Shown: one piece after another, positions 21,401 through 28,860 of the stretch
Numbering within the stretch: position 1 is the first letter of the stretch
How the letters are laid out: each line of letters opens with the position of its first letter
NCBI GenBank assembly: GCA_946902875.1
Contig: OX336342.1
Span: forward strand, 12,393,523 to 12,457,522
Length of the DNA stretch: 64,000 nucleotides
From: Nematopogon swammerdamellus
Lineage: Eukaryota; Arthropoda; Insecta; Lepidoptera; Adelidae
Reading direction: 5' to 3'
Made by a program: the position numbers and the translations under genes
Notes under the pieces: generated by a model
Seen by the model: the letters and a program-made list of their open reading frames with translations, nothing else
What the model was told of the DNA's origin: nothing
The model's database searches: none

Positions 21401-24400
21401 AGTGGCCACTCTAAATTTCCCGCGCATGCTTCACGTTTCGGCTCGCATCAAGCCCTCGTCAGCTAGTCTGCGTTGACTAGGACGCGGGGAACCACCAGTC
21501 CCGCTCTCGACCTCCCTCTCTCTACCTAACCATATTCTGTAGAATGCTTCCAGTGACGTTTTCGAAGCTCTGCGCTTATGAGCTTAGCGTCGATCTTGGG
21601 AGCCCTAGATTCTTGAAGAGACTGTAGAGCGACTTCGCTTGTAGTTCTCTTGCTCCGACGACTCTTCCGCAGCGAAGAGATCATTCTTGAATCCGTTTCT
21701 CACAATCCGGTCTACTAAGTTGCAGTACTTGTTAAGTTTGATTTTGTGGTCCTTCGGTATGTTACTTTCCCATGGAACGGTGTTATTGTGATTTATTCGA
21801 AAAATACCCAACCAATTTACATACGGTTTTCACCAATGATATCTGTGATGTAACATAGCAATATAACACTTATAGGGACCGAATAGTAAAGACAAAAGTA
21901 CTCAAAATTTGGGTTGGCCACTTTTTAGACTTACATTTTTTACATTTTTTTCAATTGGTTATCTGTAAAACTTTAAATGTAAAACTGTAAAACATGTTTT
22001 CAGAATATACTAGAACTGACTGCAAAGAATGATTCTCCGATGTACTTAGCCATGAAGGCAAAGAGGAGTAAACACGGAGACACCATCAAGAAAACAAGAG
22101 AAAATAAGGATAAGCAGGTAAATGTTTTCAATGTTGTTGTTTTTTACATTATTTTTGTATCTGTGAAATATTTAGACTGACTTTCATTATTACCATTTCA
22201 GTTATCTGGCGAAATAGACTTAGAGACAAGTCAGGCACCAAAGAGAAACTCTGCAGGTTCTGGTAATGAGCCCGTTGCGAAGAAGAGGAAGAAAGAGGTC
22301 GCTCGTGACGAGAATTACATCCCACATCAAGCTAGTGATGAGCGCACTGAAATGGGGTTAGTACTTACATGATATTAGGTGAATATCACAAAAAATTGAG
22401 CGAAAGGTTGAGTGAAGATTTGGGTAAAACATGTTGAGTATGACATGGAATATTTATTTCATTATTACATTGTACACAACAAACTACATATTAAATATAA
22501 ACAACACATAAAGCTAATTACAAAATAAAATATAAACAACCTATACAAAACCTAATAACCCTCCTCCAGGTGGGACGATGTGGTCACTGTTCCGAGGACG
22601 CTAGTGGCGTTGCCTCGCTGGATGGCCACACTGATACGCTGCCTCAGGAACTCGAGCGAACGTTGTTCTCCTAAAGCAGGGTACAGGGACATCCCGATGT
22701 CTTTCGCGAGCCGCTTTGCTTCCTCAGACCATGCCGCCCCCATCGTCTCTGAGATGGAATATGTATGGGAGAAAATGAAGATTGGAATAATCGAAACAGC
22801 TACTGAGGTATGTAGCGTCGCTAAGAGAAAGAATAGAAGGAAATCCAATAAGTCTTGGTGGAATGATGATGTAAAACGTGTAGTGGATGAGAAGAAGAAA
22901 GCAGGAAATAGTAGAGATACGAAAACAAAAGTATATTGAGGGTAAAATGGAAGTGAAAGAACGTGTTGAAAGAAATAAAAGCAAAGAGAAAGAAAAGAAT
23001 AACAGGAGATTCTCTGACAACTCCCGGACTAATATAAAACTGTTTTGGAAAATGGTAAAAACAATCCGGACAAAATCAGAGACATGTAAAATGACGAATA
23101 TCAGGGACAATGAGGGATGTGTATTAAAGGATGAAAAGAAAATTTTAGAAAGATGGAAGGATTATTTTGAAAGACTCTTTGAACCTGAAGGTGTGGAGAC
23201 ACAGCCTGCAGCTGGAGCTGTGAGCGACACGCCTAGTATGGATGATGATAGCGAGATAAGTGTGGACGAGATTCAGAAAGCATTGAAAGGCATGAAATTT
23301 GGTAAAGCAGCAGGATATGATAGAGTGTCGGTCGAAATGCTGAGGGGCAGTGGTTAGGTGGCCTGTTGCACCGGCCATATTCTGAGTATGGAGTAGACAG
23401 TCACTTAGTGCAAGCACTGAAATCACTATGAGGGTTCTAGGGCTTGCGTCAGGATAAACGGGGCATACACCAACTGGTTTGGCATCTCTAGAGGGGTCAG
23501 ACAGGAGTGTGTGGCGTCACCTTGACTGTTCAATCTATTCATGGACAGCTGCTTGGCTGCTTTGAAAGAAATGATTGTGGATTAAGAATGGATGAGTTAT
23601 GCCTCATGAGTTGTGAAATGCCTCTTGTACGCCGACGATCAAGTGATACTTGCGTCGTCGGTGGGCGAGTTGCAGGACATGGTAACTGTTATGGTTGAAG
23701 CATTCAAAAGGAAGGGAATGAAAGTGAATTTAAACAAGACGAAAGTAATGGTACTGGAGAGGAATGAAATAGTGTCTGAATGTGATGTAAGGATTGGGGA
23801 TGAGAGACTGGAGCAAGTGAACGAATTCGTATATCTGGGGAATATGTTCATGCAGGATGGAAAATGTGAAGGAGATGTAGAAAAGAGAGTGAAAGCCGGC
23901 AACCAAGTGAATGGGGCATTGCACGCTATTATGAGCAGCCAAGTTATGTCAACTAGGGCACGTTTGGCTGTCCATGGTGGAGTGCTGGCCCCTACAGTTA
24001 TGTACGGGAGTGAAAGTTGGGCATGGCAGACGAAGCATGAAAGCCGGATTAATGCTGCGGAAATGCGCGCATTAAGGATTATGTGTGGAGTTACATTGAA
24101 AGAAGATAGATTGAGAAATAGTCTAGTGCAAGAGCGCTGTGGTCTGAAAGAAGATATAGTGACAAAGATTGAGAAAGGAATGCTTCCGTGGTTCGGTCAT
24201 ATTGGATGAATGGATGATAGGAGACTTAACGAAAGAAATTTATGGAGCAAATGTGAGTGGAAGAGTCGCGAAGGGTCGCCCTAGACGCACGTACATGGAC
24301 TAGATCGGGCATGTGCTCAAAAAGGGTCAAGTGCGTAGTACCCGTAACCGACGAGCATACATGAAGAATATTGTGAAAGTGGAAGAGGCGGCAGAGGTGT

Positions 24401-27014
24401 GTCAGGATCGTGACACGTGGAGATCCGTTGTCTCTGCCTACCCCACCGGAAAACAAGTGTGACGCTATGAATGATATTATCTGTTTGATAGGATAATGCA
24501 GTGTCTGGTTTTCTTGCATATAAAAAAGTATGAGTCGGGCTCGCGCACGGTGGTTTCCGTACCACCACTTAAATGGTTGATTTTTATTATATTTTGTTAT
24601 TTCACTTTGAGTGCTGCTTGCACGTATCGCCATCTATCAGTGAAAATTCATATTTTTGTTGTCCAAATGTTTGGATAATTCTGTAGATGGCGCTCTTCTG
24701 AAAATTAAGATACTTATTTATAATATGGAACCCCTTAATTTTTTACTTTTTCTATTTTTTGTTATTATGTAGGTAGTTGTTATATCCACCATAATAACAC
24801 CATGTGAAAATTTCAACCGGCTAGCTATTACAGTTCCAACATAGACGTATAAGTATATTATTTCTCTATGGGTTCCAAAGATACAGCAGTAGGGCAGACA
24901 GACAGACAGACGGCATAGGCTTCCGTACGGGTTACAGAAACCTGAAAATGGTTGCTCCCTTTAATTTTTCACACGATTAATTTATCTATTGCCCATTCAA
25001 CCCAGGATGAATCCTATAACAGACAGGTGTTGATGCTGGGCGGGTGGGCGTAATACACAATAGTATCACACACAGACAGTCCGCTAAAAAAAGAATAGAT
25101 TCAAGTATTACTGTTCTGTTTTACAGAAAATAAACTTATTGAAGAATGAAAAATACACTTCTTGTTTTTGTAGTACATATATGAGTAGTAATAAATATGC
25201 TAGTGAATGCTGTCTACACCTTGTGAACGGAATGAAACCATAAAGGAAATGTGCAGCATGGCGGTGAACTTTAACGTGGCGGCGAACGCAGTGGAGCTGG
25301 ACATGGGGCCAGACAGTACTGAGGCTGCTCGCGGGGGACGCAACGCCATGCGCTGGGACCGCAAGCGCAAGAAGATGGTACACACTGCTGCTGTGAGTAC
25401 ACTTCACGCTTCAGCCGCTGCACGTAATATATATATTGTTATCAGATTCACATGCAAAAGTTGACTGTCACCATCATGTTTTACCAGCCTTTATTAGTGT
25501 ATTTATCTCATAATTGTGTGCAACAGTAACAGTTTCTATTCTATCAATGTTACACCTTGCTCCTATTCATAGGCGACTAAAAGTGTCCATGGGCAATAGG
25601 TGGTTTGCAAATGACATGCTGAAGACAGGTGAGGTGCCTTTTAACCCTAGATAACTAAACATTCGTCCGCGCGACTACTCTCAAAAGTCGAGTAGAACCC
25701 CTCTCCGCCCTCGACGCTTTGTCTACAATTGGTGTAAACAGTGCAGCGTGTGATGAGATTGCGATCACACGCGAAATAAGACGTGACCTTTAGCTGGGTG
25801 TTTCCTTCACCTCAGAAGCTCCTGCTCCTTCCGTATCGAACATGCGCAAAATGTGTTAACTATGTAAGCCCGTCAAAGGCTCCAAGATGATGAAACATTG
25901 TTGCCTAAAATGCAGGAAAGCTATTTGTGGTCCTCATAATGTTGATATGTGTAGTAACTATGCGGAATGTTTTCTCTTATATTATGTTCTAATTTAGTAA
26001 ACGGTTGTGCCATGTAACAAATTCCTATAATTATTATTATTTAATAATATTGCTAATATTTACGTTTTTCCTTGTGTAGTTTGCTCGGCAAATCTTTAGT
26101 TATCATGTAACTGTGAATATTGCTTAGTTATCTAGGGTTAGCACCAGGCTGTGTACTTGGAGGCAAATAATATATGGATATCAATAAATCCTGCATGTGT
26201 AGCAAATGTATGCAGGTAATTACTAATTTTATTTTATAGGATGGAGGACGCAAGATGATTCGCACGGAGAGTGGGGGCAAGATTCCCGCGTCCTTCAGGA
26301 GCGGTCGGTATGCCGAGTGGCAGAAGAAGAATGTTCGTGCAGACAACTCAGACGACGAAGGCAACCAGAGCAGGAATGGTAAAGTTATTCTTTTCTAGAG
26401 GTAGATTTAGGCAAAATCGTGCTTGAAAGTTGAAACACAAAACTGTTTCGATGAAATCCATCTTAATTCTTTATACCTTGTAACTTTCAAGAGGGATTAT
26501 TTATTATGGTTGATAAACTTTTATGGCTAATACACATTATGTATTTTCGATTATGCCGTACTCACTAAAGATGACTTACTTTAGTCGACGTTTCATCTCC
26601 TGCTCTGGACACGAAGCTTTTGTCGTCGCAGTTTCACGAGTCCTGACGATGCCTCCGAAGCGGGAGATGAAACATAATGGATAATTTATTGTTCAACTGA
26701 AAGTGTGCTTCAGCACCACACAAGATAGTTGCTATTTTTCTATTTCTGAAATGTTCGTTAATTAAATGGCATTTGAATATTCAAAAGGCTCCGAGTTTCG
26801 GCCGCGCTGGATGAAACACAACGAGCGCGTGGCCAAGAAGACGGCGGCGGCGGCCGGCGGCCATGAGATGCGCGACAAGCAACAGATCGTCAAGGAGAGA
26901 CTCCGCAAGGAGAAACTCAAGGCTCGGCTCAAACACAAGTCCAAAGGCCCTAAGGGAAAGGGAAAGGGCAAGCGGAAAAGCAACCCCAGAGCTAATAATA
27001 AAAGAAAGACATAA
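6241..27014 (+). CDS. DDX54: ATP-dependent RNA helicase DDX54 (Dbp10 family), 12 exons
   Basis: Nucleolar DEAD-box helicase. The family uses ATP to remodel pre-rRNA during 60S subunit assembly; vertebrate DDX54 (DP97) is also a nuclear-receptor corepressor. The joined exons give 2307 nt, 768 residues plus stop. Visible motifs are the Q motif (PTPIQ, about 53-57), motif I ARTGSGKT (74-81), Ia PTRELA (110-115), Ib TPGR (160-163), II DEAD (184-187), III SAT (215-217), IV VVFAAT (280-285), [10 protein letters not shown] (333-341) and [13 protein letters not shown] (362-372). A DBP10CT-like region (about 580-647, with [11 protein letters not shown]) and a Lys/Arg-rich tail follow. The N-terminus is shorter than the human one. 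All introns are GT-AG and phases match at every junction. The introns are filled with mobile elements, so the gene covers 20.8 kb. The least secure junction is the acceptor at 25256/25257. Confidence 0.95.
6524..8427. mobile_element. hAT-like non-autonomous element with 8-bp TSD in DDX54 intron 1
   Basis: GTTACTAT occurs at both 6524-6531 and 8420-8427 as a target-site duplication around 6532-8419. The inverted ends carry ATTAGATTAGCGGGGG and TTAGATCGAATATTGCTG. Further pairs lie inside: an ~80-bp fold-back (6571-6650 against 6953-7034), a perfect palindrome (6762-6815) and a second end pair, CAGCGGGAGCACAAA near 7035 and its complement near 8362-8377. Only about 140 bp of the 2040-bp intron lie outside it. 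The 8-bp TSD suggests hAT (P and Merlin also make 8 bp). No transposase is present. Confidence 0.8.
6762..6815. repeat. Perfect 54-bp palindrome
   Basis: Both halves are exact reverse complements with no loop; the centre is GCGTCGCGCGACGC. It lies in the middle of the inner fold-back in DDX54 intron 1. Confidence 0.95.
8458..8631 (+). CDS. DDX54: DDX54 exon 2 (motifs I and Ia)
   Basis: 58 codons between acceptor TATTACAG and the unusual donor GTCTGT. It holds the ATP-binding ARTGSGKT and PTRELALQ. Phase 0 at both ends. Confidence 0.95.
8680..8780. repeat. Dispersed repeat with copies near 28755-28860 and 33875-33950
   Basis: ATGGGCTGACATCACGGATG and GGTGATGTAGC are found in reverse orientation near 28757-28860, with a diverged version near 33880. 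It ends in an A-run, so it may be a SINE-like retroposon. Confidence 0.6.
9416..9575. repeat. 45-bp minisatellite, about 3.5 copies
   Basis: GAGCAG recurs at 9416, 9461, 9506 and 9551, exactly 45 bp apart. One plus-strand frame reads through as a 15-residue repeat with [14 protein letters not shown]. It lies 160 bp upstream of DDX54 exon 3, inside the intron, and no splice signals support translation. Confidence 0.92.
9736..9919 (+). CDS. DDX54: DDX54 exon 3 (GG and TPGR motifs)
   Basis: Acceptor TTTTCAG, donor GTAAGT. Encodes [18 protein letters not shown] and VATPGRFLH. Ends in phase 1; the split lysine codon is completed in exon 4. Confidence 0.95.
10207..10516 (+). mobile_element. Chimeric tRNA/5S rRNA-derived SINE
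   Basis: Starts with a tRNA box-A-like GGTAGCTCAGTGG (10213). From about 10238 it matches the internal promoter region of 5S rRNA: GAAGTTAAGC, then GCGGTCAG and AGATGGGTTACCG. A non-coding body and an AATAATAATAAG tail near 10503 follow. Mixed tRNA/5S SINEs are known from moths such as Helicoverpa. A head-only copy is at 39259-39290. Confidence 0.75.
10745..10900 (-). repeat. 'CGGCCAAGTGCGAGTC...GGTTCCGTA' family, partial copy
   Basis: AGGTTTCCGTACC, CTAAGCCTAC, a CCGTCCGTCC stretch and CTCTTGAACC, in reverse orientation to the fuller copy at 14868-15186. Five other copies are in this window. Confidence 0.65.
11299..13000 (+). mobile_element. 5'-truncated CR1/Jockey-like LINE, frameshifted
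   Basis: A reverse-transcriptase frame from 11325 has [18 protein letters not shown] and [15 protein letters not shown]. The catalytic box appears as ADD only after a frameshift near 11630. Frames 11742-12296 and onward carry the thumb region ([24 protein letters not shown]), then [13 protein letters not shown] and a stop near 12490. The 3' UTR ends with GCAATAAAGTATTTTC and a (CTAT)n tail at 12983-12999. The frameshifts and missing endonuclease show it is dead. Confidence 0.85.
13049..13229. repeat. Long imperfect hairpin, about 78-bp arms
   Basis: The left arm from CATTGAACCAACTT matches the reverse complement of the right arm ending GTCGGGTCAATG, with few mismatches. The core CGGTACAAAAGCAC is shared with a hairpin at 56200-56430, while the middle of the arms is not. 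Confidence 0.85.
13541..14230. mobile_element. MITE with ~75-bp terminal inverted repeats
   Basis: ACACGGTGAACAAAAAAC at 13543 and GTTTTTTGTTCACCGTGT near 14228 begin inverted repeats that continue through AGGAAGTACAGTTTCAGATA and its complement. TA-rich flanks suggest a TA-type target. It lies in DDX54 intron 3 and ends 124 bp before exon 4. No protein is encoded. Confidence 0.85.
13728..13769. repeat. Perfect 42-bp GC-rich palindrome
   Basis: GACACAAAGCGCCCGCCGCC is followed directly by its exact continuation to the reverse complement, with no loop. It sits inside the MITE at 13541-14230. Confidence 0.95.
14353..14699 (+). CDS. DDX54: DDX54 exon 4 (DEAD and SAT)
   Basis: Acceptor TTTTCAG, donor GTGAGT. 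Encodes [40 protein letters not shown] and [10 protein letters not shown]. The stretch after RLDVEWKL is more diverged from vertebrate DDX54 than the rest. Phase 1 in, phase 0 out. Confidence 0.95.
14868..15186 (+). repeat. 'CGGCCAAGTGCGAGTC...GGTTCCGTA' interspersed repeat
   Basis: Starts AAAACCGGCCAAGTGCGAGT and contains TTCAAGAGATACAGCCCTCG, a GACAGACGGACAGACGG stretch and GGCGTAGGCTTAGTAATAGG, ending ACGGAACCCTAAAA. Non-coding; copies or parts are at 10745, 24522, 35285, 40495 and 56650. Confidence 0.8.
15346..15556 (+). CDS. DDX54: DDX54 exon 5 (motif V)
   Basis: Acceptor TTCAACAG, donor GTGCGT. Encodes [17 protein letters not shown] and [17 protein letters not shown], ending within HRVG. 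Ends in phase 1. Confidence 0.95.
15857..18990. mobile_element. 3.1-kb inverted-repeat element carrying a 10-bp tandem array
   Basis: Perfect 38-bp inverted ends: 15857-15894 (AGCACAGCATATATATGGCT...) and 18953-18990. Between them lies a degenerate tandem array of the 10-mer GTCAACTTTT, in that orientation from about 16060 to 17560 and as AAAAGTTGAC from 17561 to about 18760. Higher-order repeats of roughly 100-130 bp are visible (the ATCGACTGTTGTCAACTCTT block recurs). It occupies most of DDX54 intron 5. Target duplication unclear. Confidence 0.85.
16060..18760. repeat. Strand-switching (GTCAACTTTT)n satellite
   Basis: A 10-bp period with mutated units such as CTCATCTTTT, GCCAACTTCT, GTCACCTTTT and ATCGACTGTT. 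Orientation flips near 17560, making two long arms that could fold back. All three frames stay open over hundreds of bases because 30 bp encodes a 10-residue repeat. The predicted peptides are artefacts of the repeat. Confidence 0.93.
19361..19402. repeat. (CT)n microsatellite
   Basis: A near-uninterrupted CT run with a few T or C interruptions, 175 bp upstream of DDX54 exon 6. Confidence 0.9.
19577..19809 (+). CDS. DDX54: DDX54 exon 6 (motif VI)
   Basis: Acceptor TTTGGCAG, donor GTGAGT. Completes [13 protein letters not shown] and continues through [18 protein letters not shown], as in DDX54 orthologues. A MITE begins immediately after the donor hexamer. Phase 0 out. Confidence 0.95.
19815..20010. 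mobile_element. MITE with TA target duplication at the DDX54 exon 6 donor
   Basis: 33-bp inverted ends with one mismatch (ACAGATGTTTTATCTCACGA... and its complement) delimit 19817-20008, flanked by TA at 19815-19816 and 20009-20010. The donor GTGAGT is 19810-19815, so its last base is part of the target duplication. A TA duplication suggests Tc1/mariner-type mobilisation. Confidence 0.85.
20110..20625 (-). mobile_element. LINE RNase H and C-terminal fragment
   Basis: On the minus strand from about 20618 an RNase H-like sequence reads [27 protein letters not shown] and LQWIRGH. A frameshift then gives DAADELAKH, followed in another frame by [15 protein letters not shown]. These match the RNase H and downstream region of R1/Jockey/I LINEs. 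It is 5' and 3' incomplete and frameshifted. Confidence 0.75.
20616..20647. repeat. Short hairpin at the LINE fragment boundary
   Basis: GTGAATACCTAGGG and CCCTAGGTATTCAC are exact complements around a 4-base loop. Confidence 0.85.
21080..21289 (+). CDS. DDX54: DDX54 exon 7
   Basis: 70 codons after acceptor CCCTTGAG to donor GTAACT. The protein matches the family around [20 protein letters not shown]. The acceptor lacks the usual C before AG, but it is the frame-compatible choice. Confidence 0.88.
21383..22000. other. DDX54 intron 7, no recognised element
   Basis: Part of the intron running from 21290 to 22003. A 68-codon minus-strand frame ends at 21605 but has no recognisable domain. The stretch around 21390-21500 looks like a worn repeat. 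I see no gene. Confidence 0.4.
22004..22117 (+). CDS. DDX54: DDX54 exon 8
   Basis: 38 codons, acceptor TTTTCAG, donor GTAAAT. Encodes a Lys-rich helical stretch ([13 protein letters not shown]) matching the MRAKRQKD region of orthologues. Phase 0 at both ends. Confidence 0.92.
22202..22356 (+). CDS. DDX54: DDX54 exon 9
   Basis: Acceptor ATTTCAG, donor GTTAGT. Encodes a KKRKKE nuclear-localisation-like cluster and [17 protein letters not shown], the start of the DBP10CT-like region (human FYIPYRPKDFDSERG). Ends in phase 2. Confidence 0.92.
22449..22745 (-). mobile_element. LINE ORF2 C-terminal fragment
   Basis: A minus-strand frame (22745 to 22552) contains [19 protein letters not shown] and [15 protein letters not shown], a signature I recognise from the extreme C-terminus of non-LTR retrotransposon ORF2 proteins. 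The adjoining AT-rich sequence to 22449 would be its 3' UTR. It directly abuts the RTE-like copy. Confidence 0.6.
22746..24470 (+). mobile_element. RTE-like LINE, decayed and internally deleted
   Basis: Plus-strand pieces: [18 protein letters not shown] (about 22850), then 22887-23357 with [28 protein letters not shown] and [20 protein letters not shown] (RT fingers), then 23613-24209 with [21 protein letters not shown] and [19 protein letters not shown]. The part between fingers and YADD is shortened and frameshifted. This matches RTE-clade endonuclease/reverse transcriptases. It lies in DDX54 intron 9. Confidence 0.85.
24522..24950 (+). repeat. 'CGGCCAAGTGCGAGTC...GGTTCCGTA' family copy
   Basis: GTATGAGTCGGGCTCGCGCA, TTTCCGTACCACC, TTTCAACCGGCTAGC, then GACAGACAGACAGACGGC and GGCTTCCGTACGG. 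Same family as 14868-15186, with an extra AT-rich middle. Confidence 0.65.
25257..25392 (+). CDS. DDX54: DDX54 exon 10 (DBP10CT-like)
   Basis: Starts after ATGTGCAG, the only upstream AG that keeps the phase set by exon 9, although it lacks a pyrimidine tract. Donor GTGAGT. Encodes [16 protein letters not shown] and [13 protein letters not shown], the conserved DBP10CT signature. Phase 0 out. Confidence 0.85.
25640..25990 (+). mobile_element. Possible piggyBac-type transposase C-terminal relic
   Basis: A frame near 25886 reads [17 protein letters not shown] then NVDMC. With MRKMC just upstream in another frame it gives a Cys/His spacing like the C-terminal Cys-rich region of piggyBac transposases. 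There is no DDD core and a stop interrupts it. The identification is tentative. Confidence 0.3.
26240..26378 (+). CDS. DDX54: DDX54 exon 11
   Basis: Acceptor TTTTATAG, donor GTAAAG. Encodes [19 protein letters not shown] and an acidic DNSDDEGN stretch, paralleling KKIKTESGRYISSSYKR in human DDX54. Phase 1 out. Confidence 0.93.
26788..27014 (+). CDS. DDX54: DDX54 exon 12 (terminal, basic tail)
   Basis: Starts after TTCAAAAG and ends with TAA at 27012-27014. Encodes [33 protein letters not shown] and a Lys/Gly-rich C-terminus. The acceptor has a weak pyrimidine tract but the phase and homology fit. Confidence 0.92.
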
Positions 27015-27077
27015 TATTGCTGTTTGTGTTTCAATAGTCCTCTCTTTCTTGCACATTTTTGTTTGTCTATAGATAAA

Positions 27078-27096
27078 AATAAAACATATAAATAAA
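27078..27096 (+). terminator. DDX54: DDX54 polyadenylation signals
   Basis: AATAAA at 27078-27083 and again at 27091-27096, 64 and 77 nt after the stop codon. The 3' UTR is therefore likely to be about 100 nt. Confidence 0.7.
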
Positions 27097-27099
27097 AAT

Positions 27100-27760
27100 G
27101 CTGGATATTTATTTAAAAAATGAAGATAAACATCGCGGCACTTATCATGTATCTGTACAATATCATAAATTATCTAAGATTAAATGTTTAAGAATAAAAT
27201 AATGTTTAGTTTGGACTGAATAAGTGGTCTGCAACAATGCTGAGACCATCTGGAAAGGTTAGTTTATATACAAGGGCAGAGATACTTTCTATTATTTCAC
27301 ACATGCATTGTGTTTGTGAAAAGGAAATTTAAGATTTAATTTTCTAATACAGTACAAGCTCGATAATCTGGTGTCCTATAGTCCCGCACGCCAAGTAATC
27401 TGCATGTTTAGCACTCAAAAACACAGAGCTGTATGCACACATGTATCATTTAGCCGATCCAATCACAGTGTACGTGCCATTGACATATGGCACGGATATG
27501 ATATGGCCTGTCTGTCCCGTCTCGAATTGGTTTTTGGCCGATCATCAATGAAGATGAAACACTATGATATGGATGGAGCGAGCAAGACGTCCACACCTAG
27601 ATACGGAGCTCGATATGAGATACGTTGGTACAATAAGCTGCATTGTTACATATGTGGACGGAGCCTTTATCGAGCTTGAATATTAGCTTTACTCTCAACG
27701 GCTCAGAAGTCGTGCCCAGACTTCAAAGACCGATACTGCAACATGCCTTTTAATTTAATA
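27100..27760. other. Intergenic DNA downstream of DDX54
   Basis: No recognisable gene. A segment near 27350-27400 (CAGTACAAGCTCGATAATC) could be an old transposon end. A frame at 27371-27679 has no true ATG start and no known domain. Confidence 0.4.
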
Positions 27761-27929
27761 TTGCTACTGAAGCATCCACTCAAATGTTTTTTTTTTTTTA
27801 TTTGAAAGTCTGGACATAAATTCAATGAAACCCTCGTCTGGAAGAGAGAAGTCTGGAGAAGAGAGGTGAGCAGAGTTGCTGCTAGTTCTAATTTCTAGTA
27901 AAACAGGAATAGTATGGCACGCTTCACAG

Positions 27930-28735
27930 TCCACTAATCGCACGAACAGAACATAAGCCTCCTTCCTGCCTATGCTCTCGAAAATATTCGAGAAAGTAAT
28001 TCTTAGCAGAGTGAACCATGTCCTCCATGACGGAAAAACATCCCAGACCACCAGTTGAACAGGTTCATAGAGTTGTAATAAGAGTAGACAATCCCTTGAA
28101 GAGAAGCAATACTGTGCTGCAATTTTCCTGGACATACGAAAATCATTTAACAGGGTTTGGCATAAAGATAAATCTTCCTCACACTTGCTGTGCCGCCATA
28201 ATGGAGTCATAATTGAATTTCATCTCATCAAGGCCGGCGTTCCGCAAAGCTCTGTCGTCGGACCAGTCCTCTGCACGTAATTTTCAGCTGACCTCCCAAG
28301 AGGACTCCAAAGCCACAACCACAACATTTGCAGATGACACTGCAGTACTTGCTAGCAGAAGGTCCCGCCTTGGCCTCTGAAAAACTGCAGTGCAGACTCA
28401 ACGAAATATCCAACTGGCTTGAGAAGTGGAAGATTGCAGCAAGCGTCTCTAAGTCTGTGCGAGCAACCTACACACTCAGAAATGGCTGACTTGCCCCACG
28501 TTGACAGCGTAAGATATCTCTGGGATTCACCGACAGAAAGCTTACATGGAAACACCATATAAAGTGCAAAATAGATAAGCCAATATCAGATATCAAAACC
28601 TACAGTTGCTCATAGGACGTAACTCGAAACTCTGTCTGGAAAACAAAGTAGTTTTCAAAACAATCATTAGACCCGTGTGGACGCACGAGATCCAGCTTTG
28701 GGGTAGTATAGTATGTCCAATATGAACATAAACAA
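27930..28735 (+). mobile_element. Degenerate Jockey-type LINE reverse transcriptase
   Basis: Reading across frames on the plus strand: LLPAMLSKIFEKVILSRV, QYCAAIFLDIRKSFNRVWHK, IKAGVPQSSVVGPVLCT, FADDTAVLAS (near 28330), LNEISNWLEKWKI and finally LENKVVFKTIIRPVW. The order and wording match Jockey-clade RT. Numerous stops and frameshifts make it a pseudogene. The 148-codon minus-strand frame over the same stretch is its shadow. Confidence 0.75.
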
Positions 28736-28754
28736 CTACAAATTATCTTTTTTT

Positions 28755-28860
28755 TATGGAAACATGGTTTGCTACATCACCTACAACATCCGTGATGTCA
28801 GCCCATAACACCCGGTAAACTAAGCGCCATGTCAGTGCTTCCCTTCGGTCGTGCCGGCGA
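28755..28860. repeat. Inverted copy of the 8680-8780 repeat
   Basis: GCTACATCACC, CATCCGTGATGTCAGCCCAT and GCCATGTCAGTGCTTCCCTT are the reverse complement of the copy in DDX54 intron 2. Confidence 0.7.

Noticed and set aside
22358..25256. Alternative junction using donor GTACTT and acceptor AAAG before GAAATG
   Set aside because: Also in frame, but it adds residues that break the alignment of EMG-MAVNF with the family's ERG-LSI segment; the chosen pair fits better.
27764..28210. 148-codon minus-strand frame
   Set aside because: Antisense to the Jockey-type reverse transcriptase relic on plus.
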